A stretch of 56,101 nucleotides of DNA. Source: an uncultured Desulfuromonadales bacterium. Its GTDB lineage: Bacteria > Desulfobacterota > Desulfuromonadia > Desulfuromonadales > Geopsychrobacteraceae. Positions 27,915 through 35,850 of this stretch are shown here, piece after piece. Where the stretch lies: contig CAMYNC010000032.1 in NCBI GenBank assembly GCA_947259685.1, forward strand, positions 1-56,101, in the 5' to 3' direction. Position 1 is the stretch's first letter. Each line of letters starts with the position of its first letter. The translations under genes and the position numbers were made by a program. Under the pieces are notes generated by a model that was not told where the DNA came from, did no database searches, and worked only from the letters and a program-made list of their open reading frames with translations.

Positions 27915-28527
27915 TGGGATTATCTTCGATTGTGATGGCGTTCTTTTTGAAAGCCGAGCCGCGAACCTGGCTTACTATAATCGGATTCTGGAAAATTTTT
28001 CCTATCCACTGGTCACCCAAGAGCAACAGCAGCGGGCACATCTTTGTCACACGGCCAGTTCGCCGGTGGTTTTGGCCGAATTGATGGATAAAGATACCCT
28101 AGAGCTTGCTTTAGGCTATGCAGCTACCCTTGATTTCCGAGAATTTATCCCGTTTATGCAGCCTGAGCCATATTTACGCGAAATGCTTGCAAAGCTATTG
28201 CCCTGCCTGCCTTTGGCCATTGCCACCAATCGGGGCGGCAGTCTGTTGCCTATTCTCGCCCATTTTAAACTGGAAGATTATTTTCAGACGGTTGTTACCA
28301 GTCGAGATGTCGTCCGGCCAAAACCGGCTCCGGATATGTTGCTGCTTGCCGTCGAACGTCTTGGATTAACTGCGGATCGTTGTCTGTTTATAGGTGACTC
28401 AGAACTTGACCAGCAGGCTGCACGAGAGGCGGGGGTCCGTTTTTTAGGCTATGGCTGTCAGCTCACTGGGGAGCGGATTTTGAGCAACCACCTGCAGTTG
28501 ATCGATTTTCTAAAAGATCCAATATGA
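27901..28527 (+). CDS. HAD-superfamily hydrolase (phosphoglycolate-phosphatase-like)
   Basis: A 208-residue HAD phosphatase of subfamily IA. Motif I is IIFDCDGVLFES with nucleophile Asp10 and acid Asp12; motif II is IATNRGGS; motif III is the lysine of RPKPAPDMLL; motif IV is FIGDSELDQQAAREAG. A helical cap lies between motifs I and II. The sequence fits phosphoglycolate phosphatase or pyrophosphatase PpaX-type enzymes, but the substrate is not fixed. Translation is probably coupled to lgt through a 14-base overlap. It ends facing the RsbW-like gene. Confidence 0.87.
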   Translation: MSRIDGIIFDCDGVLFESRAANLAYYNRILENFSYPLVTQEQQQRAHLCHTASSPVVLAELMDKDTLELALGYAATLDFREFIPFMQPEPYLREMLAKLLPCLPLAIATNRGGSLLPILAHFKLEDYFQTVVTSRDVVRPKPAPDMLLLAVERLGLTADRCLFIGDSELDQQAAREAGVRFLGYGCQLTGERILSNHLQLIDFLKDPI

Positions 28528-28588
28528 GTTAAAAACACCAGCCGGAAGCAGCAAACTTTTGGTCATTGCTGATTTGAAGTTGTGATCG

Positions 28589-29011
28589 CTAATGGAGATG
28601 CTTGGTCATTTGCAGGATGTTGCTGCGGCCTTTTTTCAGATATTCAACCTGGTCCATCAACTTGAAAATAATCTGTACTCCGCGTCCCCCTTCAGCAGTA
28701 TCATTAACTTTCAGCTTTTTTAATTGTTTGAGATCGAAACCCTGCCCCTGGTCGAAGACCCTGATAATGAGATCTCTGTCGGTGACTGAAATCGAGACTT
28801 TGACTTCTTTGCTCGGATCGCAAGCGTTAGCATGACAGATAGCATTGGTCAGCGCTTCGGTTAAGACCAGGTTCAGGTGATACCCAAGCTCCTCCCTGTC
28901 CCCCTGGTATGAGCCCAGGGTCTGGGCAAGACTTTCCCCGATTTTTCCGATCATCCCGAGGTACTTGGTCTGATTGGGGAACTTGATATCGACTTCGATA
29001 TGCTTTGGCAT
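28589..29011 (-). CDS. Anti-sigma factor / serine kinase of the RsbW-SpoIIAB type
   Basis: A 140-residue GHKL ATPase-fold protein (HATPase_c_2). The N box is LVLTEALTNAICHAN (Glu52, Asn56), the G1 box is DQGQGF (Asp87, Gly89, Gly91) and the G2 box is EGGRGVQII (108-114). In partner-switching systems such proteins bind and inhibit a sigma factor or another target, and inactivate the STAS partner by phosphorylating one serine. Here the STAS gene lies 29 bases upstream on the same strand and a PP2C phosphatase is encoded further upstream. No sigma factor gene is in the window, so the output target is unknown. Its ribosome site is poor, and a strong hairpin lies just before it. Confidence 0.9.
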   Translation of the reverse strand: MPKHIEVDIKFPNQTKYLGMIGKIGESLAQTLGSYQGDREELGYHLNLVLTEALTNAICHANACDPSKEVKVSISVTDRDLIIRVFDQGQGFDLKQLKKLKVNDTAEGGRGVQIIFKLMDQVEYLKKGRSNILQMTKHLH

Positions 29012-29031
29012 CAGTTGCTGTCTTTTGCCCG

Positions 29032-29055
29032 CTGGAGAGCTTAAAAGCTCTCCAG
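29032..29055 (-). other. Hairpin across the STAS stop codon, before the kinase gene
   Basis: CTGGAGAGCTT (29032-29042) and AAGCTCTCCAG (29045-29055) are perfect 11-base arms around AA. The structure includes the STAS stop codon and ends 20 bases before the RsbW-like start, without a T-run. It could lower translation or protect the upstream mRNA, so that more STAS protein than kinase is made. Confidence 0.7.
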
Positions 29056-29376
29056 AGCCTCATCGGTTGAGGTAAAGATTTCAAACACCCGATGAAGACG
29101 GGTCAGTTCAAACATCGAGCGGACTTGAGGTTGCAGGCAACAGAGCTTAAGGCTGCCATCGCGGGCACTCGCATTCTTAAAGCCGGAGACCAAAGCTCCC
29201 AAGCCTGAGGAATCGACAAAGCGAACCGCCGAGAGGTCAATCACCAGGTTGCATTTGCCTTCATCAAACAGGCCGAGCATCCGTTCTTTCAGGTCCCCAC
29301 TATTATGTGCATCCATCCGTTCTTCCTGGACTTCAATTTTGACAATATCGCCCTGTTCTTCAATATTCAGTTGCAT
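29041..29376 (-). CDS. STAS-domain anti-anti-sigma factor (SpoIIAA/RsbV type)
   Basis: A 111-residue single STAS domain. The phosphorylation site is recognisable in FVDSSGLGALVSGF, with Ser57 in the position of SpoIIAA Ser58, and the N-terminal half has the usual alternating strands (EEQGDIVKIEVQEERMDAHN). Unphosphorylated, it should bind the RsbW-like kinase and release its target; phosphorylated, it should not. GGAG lies 8 bases before the ATG. Downstream is the kinase; upstream, after the inverted-repeat element, is the gene for the membrane PP2C phosphatase that would dephosphorylate it. Confidence 0.93.
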   Translation of the reverse strand: MQLNIEEQGDIVKIEVQEERMDAHNSGDLKERMLGLFDEGKCNLVIDLSAVRFVDSSGLGALVSGFKNASARDGSLKLCCLQPQVRSMFELTRLHRVFEIFTSTDEALESF

Positions 29377-29410
29377 GGATCACTCCTCAGCTGTGCGTTG
29401 ATTGTATTAA

Positions 29411-29553
29411 ACCTGAATCAGTGAGTAAACGGTGGATGAAGAGTGCAAGTGCTTGGATTGAATGAGTGATGCTAAAATCTGAGCTGCACCCAAAGGTTCA
29501 GCGGTGATTCAATGGTTTGTGCTATTCGCCGCCGGGTACTCACTGATTCAGGT
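29411..29553. mobile_element. MITE-like element with 17-bp perfect terminal inverted repeats
   Basis: ACCTGAATCAGTGAGTA at 29411-29427 is repeated in perfect inversion at 29537-29553; imperfect symmetry continues on both sides (TATTAA outside left against TAAATA outside right). The 109-base interior carries no open frame of note. TAA flanks both ends (29408-29410 and 29554-29556), which could be a short target duplication. It fits a miniature inverted-repeat element, or two facing copies of a regulator site. It separates the STAS gene from the phosphatase gene and fills most of the 248-base gap. The 11-mer ACCTGAATCAG is found again at 16410-16420. Confidence 0.55.
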
Positions 29554-29624
29554 TAAATAAAGCGTTTTCGAGATTATACATCATTTTCAAGAATTAAGGG
29601 TATTTGCTGAACGTTTATCAATGC

Positions 29625-32600
29625 TTACTGCAGGACTTTCATCACCACCAGGGTAATGTCGTCATTGAAATGCCGCATGCCGGTATAAATTCTGACCTGA
29701 TCGAGGATTTTGTCAATGATCTCCTGCGGCGTCATTTCCTCAGACTCCTGGAGGAGTTTGCCCAACCGCTCCAAGCCGAAGAATTCGCCGAGGTTATTTT
29801 CTGCCTCAATAATGCCGTCGGTATAAAGCAGGAGGAGATCCCTGGCTTGCAGCTGAGTATGCTTTTGTTCGAAGTCGACCTTCTGTCTGATCCCGAAGAT
29901 CAGCCCTTCAGCGTCGAGGTGCTCCAGTTGCTGTTCGCTATGCCGCCAGAGCAGGGGGTTGTTGTGGCCGGCATTGGTATAGCTGAGCTGGCGCTCCAGC
30001 GGACGATATTGCAGGTAAAACATGGTGACGAACAGCTCGGAGCAGTCCAGGTTCTTAAAGAAATATCGGTTCAACGCCTGAAGCATTTCTGCCGGTTTCT
30101 CCAGGCTTTCTACTTGTGAATGGATAAAGGTGCGGGCTTCCGCCATGATCAATGCTGAAGCAATGTTATGCCCTGAAACATCAGCGATCACCAGGTCGTA
30201 GGCGGCAAGGTTGTCGCGACGGATAAAATCGTAATAATCGCCACCAATCTGGTGGGCCGGAACGCAGAGCCCGGCCAGCGCGATCTCTTCCATTTCCGGG
30301 ATATTGGTGGGCAGTAGGCCCATCTGAATATCCTTGGCTATCTGCATTTCATATTCCTGCTCGCGAACTTTCAGCAGTTCTTGTAATTGCTTGTCATTGC
30401 GCCAAGCGATTCCGACCTGGCCAGCCAGATTCTCAAATAAAGCGATAAATTCATCGGTAAAAATTCCTTTAACCATTCTGGAAAATGCCGACAGAACACC
30501 GACTGGTTCGCCTTCAACAACGATGGGAGCGTGGGCGAAAGAGGTAATGCCTTCACGATGAATGATCTGCGCGGAGGATGCTTTATCGAGAAAATCGGTG
30601 TCGTTGATAACCGAAGTGACATTGGACAAGAAGGCCTGCCCGATGTAGGTGTCCATATTCAGGTTGCGTTCCGACTGGCCGAAATGTTCCGAGGTCATGC
30701 CCATCTGGCTTTTGACGACCAGGGTCATGTTCTCTTCGTCGAGAAAGCGGATGACGCACAGATCGAATTTGAATTGCTGTGACAACAGACCAAGGATTTC
30801 ATCCAGGGTCTGTTGCAGGTTAGTGCCCCGGGAGACAATCTGTGAGGCTTCATAGAGGACTGTCAGCTGTTCACGGCTGGCAGCGTGGCTGATGGTCACC
30901 GAGCCGAAAATGTCAAAGACATCTTCCATCTTACTGCCGCGGGTCGAAAGGTAGTTCTCCAGGATGATGCGGGCCGGAGCTGCGCCGACATAGCCAGCCA
31001 GGGTGCGTTCAGTGTAGCTTTTCAGGTTGGGAATTTCATGGTCCGCCAAGCTGCCCCGAGAATCGATTTCACGATCACCCAGATAATTACTGATCGCCTG
31101 GTGAGCTGGTTTTTCGCCGATGAACTTTGACATCAAATCGACAAATTCCATAATGTTCGGTGCTTTGCTGATTCGCTTGAGTTGGGTCGGTTGCACCTTT
31201 TGGCCATAGGCATCGACAAATTTGCTGGCCTGGATACGCTCTGTCTCTGACTGTTTCAGGAAGAATGACAGCGTGAGGTAACTGGCCAGGTTGAAAAACA
31301 GGCTCCAGAACAGAGAGTGGGTATAGATGTCAAACCCCTGAAGGCCGAAAAGTTCCAAGGGGCGCAGCAGGGTGATTCCGTAAGGACCGTTCTGCAGGAT
31401 ATCGCTGTCTATCCAGCCTGAGCGGACAAATGAAGGGATCAGCAAGGTGTAAAACCAGAGAAGGAAACCAAAAATGAGCCCAATCGTAGCGGCCTTGCGA
31501 TTGGCGCGTCGCCAGTAGAGCCCGCCGATAAACGAAGGTGCGAACTGAGTGGCGGCCATAAAGGAGATCAGGCCCATGTTGACCAGGGCATAAGAATCGC
31601 CGATCACTTTGAAATAGAGATAGCCGAGAAACACCACTCCGACGATGCCCAGGCGCTTCAGATTGATCAAGATGCCGGAGTAATTGTCCGCCTCTAATTT
31701 CATTTTCAGGATGACCGGCATTATCAAATGATTAAGAATCATGGTTGAGATGGTCACCGAAGAGACCATGACCATGCCGGCCGAAGCCGAAAATCCACCG
31801 ATAAAAACCAGCATTGCCAGCCAGGGATGGCCCGCCGACAAGGGGATAGTCAGGACAAAGTAATCCGCTTGGGAGGTGTCGCCGCCATTTAAGATCAGCC
31901 CGCCAATGGCGATCGGAATGACAAACAGGTTGATCAGAAACAGGTAGGCCGGGAAGCGCCACATTGCTTTTTTGATATGCTCTTCGTCGGAGTTCTCAAT
32001 CACCATGATATGGAACTGGCGCGGCAGAAACATAATCGCCATCATCGACAGGACGATCAGGGTAAACCACTTGGTGTAGGGGGTTTGCTGGGTTCCAAGC
32101 TTGAAGAGTTCACGGCGTTCGGGAAATTGTTCGAAAAAACGCTGGAAGATATCGGAGAACCCGTCAAACATGCCGTAGGTGACAAAAATTCCCACGGCCA
32201 GAAAAGCCACCAGCTTAACCAGTGATTCCAGGGCGACTGCAGCAACCAAGCCTTCATGCCGTTCTGAGGAATCAAGATGCCGGGCGCCAAACAGCACCCC
32301 GAACAGGCCCAGAACCAGAGTGACAATAAAGGCGGTGTCGACATAAGGTGGTAGTTTTGGTGCGAAGGCGTGAAATCCGAGTACCGGATCGAGCGGGGTT
32401 GAGACCAGATCCAGGGTAAAGGCGATCGCTTTGAGTTGCAGAGCAATGTAAGGCATGATGCCGAAGATGGCAAAAAGCGTCACAATCGCGCCAAGAATTG
32501 CTGAGCGATCGTAGCGGCTGGAAAGAAAGTCTGCAATACTGACAATATTCTGTTGTTTACTGATGCGGATCATTTTCCTTAGCAGAAACCACCAGGTAAA

Positions 32601-32840
32601 AGCGATCAGCGTTGGGCCGATATAGACCGGCAGAAATTCCAGGCCGCTGGTTGCAGCTCGGCCGACGCTGCCATAAAAGGTCCAGCTGGTACAATATACA
32701 GCGATAGAGAGGGAGTAAATGTAGGAATTGGACAGCAAACTGCGGCCCTGCTGTCGGCGGCGATCGGCATAGTAAGCCACGATAAAGAGCAGGGCGAAAT
32801 AGATCAGGGAGACAATCAGAACGATTTTCGCAGAAATCAT
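29625..32840 (-). CDS. Sodium/solute symporter-like sensor fused to STAC, GAF and SpoIIE/PP2C phosphatase domains
   Basis: A 1071-residue membrane protein. Residues 1-530 have about 13 membrane helices of the sodium:solute symporter fold (SLC5), as in the N-terminal half of the histidine kinase CbrA. Residues about 608-632 (SYTERTLAGYVGAAPARIIL) match the STAC linker known from SLC5-kinase fusions. Residues about 660-815 are a GAF domain. Residues about 855-1071 are a SpoIIE-type PP2C phosphatase with GGDYYD (866-871), ADVSGH (886-891), NAGHNNPLL, LLLLYTDGI and DDITLVV (from 1060), so the metal-binding aspartates are present. No histidine kinase domain is present. The likely role is ligand-controlled dephosphorylation of the nearby STAS protein. 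The ATG overlaps the stop of the small upstream gene by one base. Confidence 0.9.
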   Translation of the reverse strand: MISAKIVLIVSLIYFALLFIVAYYADRRRQQGRSLLSNSYIYSLSIAVYCTSWTFYGSVGRAATSGLEFLPVYIGPTLIAFTWWFLLRKMIRISKQQNIVSIADFLSSRYDRSAILGAIVTLFAIFGIMPYIALQLKAIAFTLDLVSTPLDPVLGFHAFAPKLPPYVDTAFIVTLVLGLFGVLFGARHLDSSERHEGLVAAVALESLVKLVAFLAVGIFVTYGMFDGFSDIFQRFFEQFPERRELFKLGTQQTPYTKWFTLIVLSMMAIMFLPRQFHIMVIENSDEEHIKKAMWRFPAYLFLINLFVIPIAIGGLILNGGDTSQADYFVLTIPLSAGHPWLAMLVFIGGFSASAGMVMVSSVTISTMILNHLIMPVILKMKLEADNYSGILINLKRLGIVGVVFLGYLYFKVIGDSYALVNMGLISFMAATQFAPSFIGGLYWRRANRKAATIGLIFGFLLWFYTLLIPSFVRSGWIDSDILQNGPYGITLLRPLELFGLQGFDIYTHSLFWSLFFNLASYLTLSFFLKQSETERIQASKFVDAYGQKVQPTQLKRISKAPNIMEFVDLMSKFIGEKPAHQAISNYLGDREIDSRGSLADHEIPNLKSYTERTLAGYVGAAPARIILENYLSTRGSKMEDVFDIFGSVTISHAASREQLTVLYEASQIVSRGTNLQQTLDEILGLLSQQFKFDLCVIRFLDEENMTLVVKSQMGMTSEHFGQSERNLNMDTYIGQAFLSNVTSVINDTDFLDKASSAQIIHREGITSFAHAPIVVEGEPVGVLSAFSRMVKGIFTDEFIALFENLAGQVGIAWRNDKQLQELLKVREQEYEMQIAKDIQMGLLPTNIPEMEEIALAGLCVPAHQIGGDYYDFIRRDNLAAYDLVIADVSGHNIASALIMAEARTFIHSQVESLEKPAEMLQALNRYFFKNLDCSELFVTMFYLQYRPLERQLSYTNAGHNNPLLWRHSEQQLEHLDAEGLIFGIRQKVDFEQKHTQLQARDLLLLYTDGIIEAENNLGEFFGLERLGKLLQESEEMTPQEIIDKILDQVRIYTGMRHFNDDITLVVMKVLQ

Positions 32841-33088
32841 CAGCTGCCACGCCCTTCTGAATTGTCATTATTTTCCAGGTTGACCCGGTCGATTTTCCGC
32901 ACGAAATAACGGGTGACTAAAATCGATGCTGGCCAGCCAATGAAAAAATAGAGTACCAGGACCGGAATATCAAATAGCAGGCGGTCGTTGTTGAAGATAT
33001 GGATAAACGGGAAGTTTATCATGATCATGCCGAGAATCAGACAGAGGACCCAAGCTTCTTTGGTCGAGTTTCCTTGATGTTTACTCAT
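32840..33088 (-). CDS. Small two-helix membrane protein paired with the symporter-phosphatase
   Basis: An 82-residue protein with two hydrophobic segments (about 13-32 and 37-62, containing WVLCLILGMIMINFPFIHIF and VLVLYFFIGWPASILV) and a charged tail rich in Asn, Asp and Glu. Small proteins with this topology (DUF3311/DUF485-like) are often encoded next to sodium:solute symporters and may be auxiliary subunits; I cannot assign the exact family. The stop and the next ATG overlap as TGATG, a sign of tight translational coupling. It is the first gene of the minus-strand operon; the 226 bases between it and the next, divergent gene must hold promoters for both, but I see no strong consensus. Confidence 0.8.
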   Translation of the reverse strand: MSKHQGNSTKEAWVLCLILGMIMINFPFIHIFNNDRLLFDIPVLVLYFFIGWPASILVTRYFVRKIDRVNLENNDNSEGRGS

Positions 33089-33314
33089 GGCAGATCTCTT
33101 GTCAGCCGAGGCAGCCCGGTCAAGTTTTCTCTGGTTTGTTTGCCGGAGTAGATAATTTGAAATTTATCAGAGATTTCAGCTCTGTAAAGTCATTAACGGG
33201 ATTCAGGGAAAGGGTTTGACGCTGTTCGTTTGACTATGTTAGTTATCAGGATCAAATTTCAGCTGAAGAGCCCCATGATTTACGCTCATGCAATGAGCCG
33301 GTTAAGGAAACAAT

Positions 33315-35057
33315 TTGCTTAAGATATTGGTACGATACCATTTTAAGCCGCTGGGTAAAACCCTGGGTTTGTCGCTTTTGCTCTGTCTCGCCGCTTGCGT
33401 GGCCGGCCAACATCCCCCGACAGAGGTTGCCAAGGAGTTCAGCTACCGCTCAACTTACTCAGAGCCTACTTCAAAAGCTCTCTTTGGCTACAGCCGATTT
33501 CGTTTGTTGGCGGCTGAAAATCGTTGGGAAGAGGCGATTGGAGCCCTCGAGAGCGCCTTAGAGAATGATCCGGATTCGGTGCATCTGCAGCTGAGCCTGG
33601 CGAAAGCCTTGCTGCATGAAAATGCTGCTGAGCGCTCTACGGTGATTCTCCAGGCCTTGGTTGAAAAACACCCTGAGCAAATCGAAGCCCATGAACTGCT
33701 GGGTGATCTGCTCAGCTACCAGAATCAGTATCAGCAAGCAATCGATCAATACCGTAGCGCAATTCGCCTGGACCCAGAAAATGAGTTGTTGCAGATGCGT
33801 TTGGCGATGGCGCTTGGCCGTGCCGAGGAAAATGATGAGGCGATTTTTGTGTTGGAAAGGCTGATCAGCAAAAATCCCGAGGCCAAACTTGCCCGCTTGT
33901 CATTGGCAAGATTTTATAAAGAGACCGGTGATGCGGAGGCCGCCCGAAAGACCTATCAGGATTTACTGGCAGATTATCCCGACCATCAGCAAGGTGTTCT
34001 CGAGCTCGGAAAGCTTCTCGAAGAACAGCAGTTGTTCGCAGAGGCGCTGGCCCTTTACCGAGAAGGCATTCGTAAGAATCCCCGGGCTGCTGCTCTGCGC
34101 CAGCAACTGGCCATTATGTACCTGCAACAGAATCGGTTGCCGGAGGCCTTAGAGCAGCTGCAGACTGTGCGTCAGCAGTTTCCTGAAAACCTGAGAATCA
34201 TCGGCAGGATTTCGCTGATTCAGTTGGAGCTGGAACAGTGGACGCTTGCCGAAGACGGATTTCGACAGCTTTTGCAGCAGGAACCGGGCGAAGACCGCCA
34301 TCGCTACTACCTTGGCATGGCGCTGATCGGTCAGGGAAGAAATGCCGAAGCCATTGAGGTGATGGCTCCGATCAAGGAATCTGCGGATATTTTTACCGAA
34401 GCGGTGCTGCAGTTGGCCTACCTCTATAAGCAGGCGGGTCAGCTCGATCAGGCGATTAATTCGCTGCGGAAAATCATTTCCCTGGATATCCATAAACCGG
34501 AAATCTACTACTACCTGGCTGCTTTTTTGGGCGATCAGGAGAGGCTTGACGAGTCGGTTCAGGTGATCGAAGCTGGACTTGAAAAGTTTCCCGATGATGC
34601 CAATCTGCTTTATCAACTGGGGATTGCTTTTGAAAAACTGAATGATCGGGAGCGGGCGCTTGAGGCGATGGGAAAAGTTCTGGCGGTTGATTCCGGGCAC
34701 GCCGATGCTCTTAACTTTATCGCTTATCACCAGGCGGAAAGAGGCGATCAGCTGGAACTTGCGCTAAGCCGTGCACAAAAGGCGCTTGAGACTAAAAATT
34801 CTGGCTATATCATCGATACCCTTGGCTGGATTTATTTCAAAATGGGTCGCTTTGACGAGAGCCGCCAACAACTTGAGGAAGCCTCCAGTCTCCATCCTGA
34901 TGATCCGGTGATTCTGGAACACCTCGGCGATTTGTATCGCGCCCTCAACCTCTGGGAAAAAGCTGCTGATACCTACCGAAAGGTACTGGAATTGGATCCG
35001 CAAGCCGCAGGGGTCGAAGAAAAATTACAGGCATTACCGACGGAGAAGAGTGAATGA
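33315..35057 (+). CDS. TPR-repeat lipoprotein
   Basis: A 580-residue protein with a signal peptide ending in a lipobox-like LLCLAAC (Cys at about residue 28), so probably lipid-anchored and periplasm-facing. The rest is a superhelix of some fourteen tetratricopeptide repeats of 34 residues (for example IEAHELLGDLLSYQNQYQQA and KPEIYYYLAAFLGDQERLDE). The start is a TTG with AAGGA 6 bases upstream; there is no ATG before the signal peptide. The end overlaps the LolB-like gene by four bases (ATGA). Proteins of this type often serve as scaffolds in outer-membrane assembly or polysaccharide export; no specific partner can be read from the sequence. Confidence 0.88.
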   Translation: MLKILVRYHFKPLGKTLGLSLLLCLAACVAGQHPPTEVAKEFSYRSTYSEPTSKALFGYSRFRLLAAENRWEEAIGALESALENDPDSVHLQLSLAKALLHENAAERSTVILQALVEKHPEQIEAHELLGDLLSYQNQYQQAIDQYRSAIRLDPENELLQMRLAMALGRAEENDEAIFVLERLISKNPEAKLARLSLARFYKETGDAEAARKTYQDLLADYPDHQQGVLELGKLLEEQQLFAEALALYREGIRKNPRAAALRQQLAIMYLQQNRLPEALEQLQTVRQQFPENLRIIGRISLIQLELEQWTLAEDGFRQLLQQEPGEDRHRYYLGMALIGQGRNAEAIEVMAPIKESADIFTEAVLQLAYLYKQAGQLDQAINSLRKIISLDIHKPEIYYYLAAFLGDQERLDESVQVIEAGLEKFPDDANLLYQLGIAFEKLNDRERALEAMGKVLAVDSGHADALNFIAYHQAERGDQLELALSRAQKALETKNSGYIIDTLGWIYFKMGRFDESRQQLEEASSLHPDDPVILEHLGDLYRALNLWEKAADTYRKVLELDPQAAGVEEKLQALPTEKSE

Positions 35058-35815
35058 TCAGAATGCTATGGAGCGGACTGCTGCTGCTGTTATTGGCTTC
35101 CTGTACCCGGCCACCGCAACCGGTCTGGACCGAGGTTCCGGAAGCCGAACAAGTGTTACAACGATTGCAGGAGACCACCGGCAGGGTTAACTCTCTGGAT
35201 GGCGCTGCTAAGGTCGGTTTGACAGTGGGTGGTAAATATTTCTCCACTCAGCAGTTTTTGCTGGCCGAAAAACCGGACCGGATTCGGGCTGACGCGTTGA
35301 CCGGTTTTGGCCAGTTAATCCTGCAGTTAACCTCCGATGGTGAAGAACTGCGGGTGTTTCTCAATACCACAGTGCCGGGTCATTACTATCGCGGGCCGGC
35401 AAGTTATGAAAATCTGTCCCGTTTTACCCAGGTGCCGCTACCTGCTGAAGATTTTCTGCGGCTGCTGATGTATGATCCGCCATTGATCGACTACCGGGAG
35501 GCCCGGGTGACTGAGGTCAAGGAGGGCTTGCTGCTGGGCCTTTGGAATGCAGAGCGCAGGCAGGAGTTGGTGTTTGATACTCAATTGCGACTGATCGGTT
35601 GTCGCTACCTGACCGGCACTGAGCTTCTGCTTGAAGTCCGCTACGAGAAGTTTGCTGACACCGATTTCTTTCCTCGCCGGGTCGAGATTGAATTGCCAAA
35701 AGAGAAAACCAGCATGGCAGTGCAGTTTTCAGAACTGCAAATTAATGTGCCGATTGCTGCTGAGCGCTTTCGTTTGAGGCAGCCTGCAACTCTTATCGCG
35801 GAGCCATTGCCCTGA
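35054..35815 (+). CDS. LolB-like lipoprotein (DUF4292 type)
   Basis: A 253-residue lipoprotein with signal peptide and lipobox LLLASC (Cys at residue 17). The mature part resembles the LolB/LolA fold in its strand pattern: LNSLDGAAKVGLTVGGK-type N-terminal strands, then LLAEKPDRIRADALTGFGQ and long amphipathic strands to the C-terminus, ending in the INVPIAAERFRL segment common in DUF4292 proteins. It may accept lipoproteins at the outer membrane, a role not otherwise covered by a recognisable lolB in this window, but it is divergent. It is coupled to the TPR lipoprotein gene by a four-base overlap. Confidence 0.7.
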   Translation: MIRMLWSGLLLLLLASCTRPPQPVWTEVPEAEQVLQRLQETTGRVNSLDGAAKVGLTVGGKYFSTQQFLLAEKPDRIRADALTGFGQLILQLTSDGEELRVFLNTTVPGHYYRGPASYENLSRFTQVPLPAEDFLRLLMYDPPLIDYREARVTEVKEGLLLGLWNAERRQELVFDTQLRLIGCRYLTGTELLLEVRYEKFADTDFFPRRVEIELPKEKTSMAVQFSELQINVPIAAERFRLRQPATLIAEPLP

Positions 35816-35850
35816 GCGACCGGAAATATTGCTATCCCTGGAGAAGGCCT

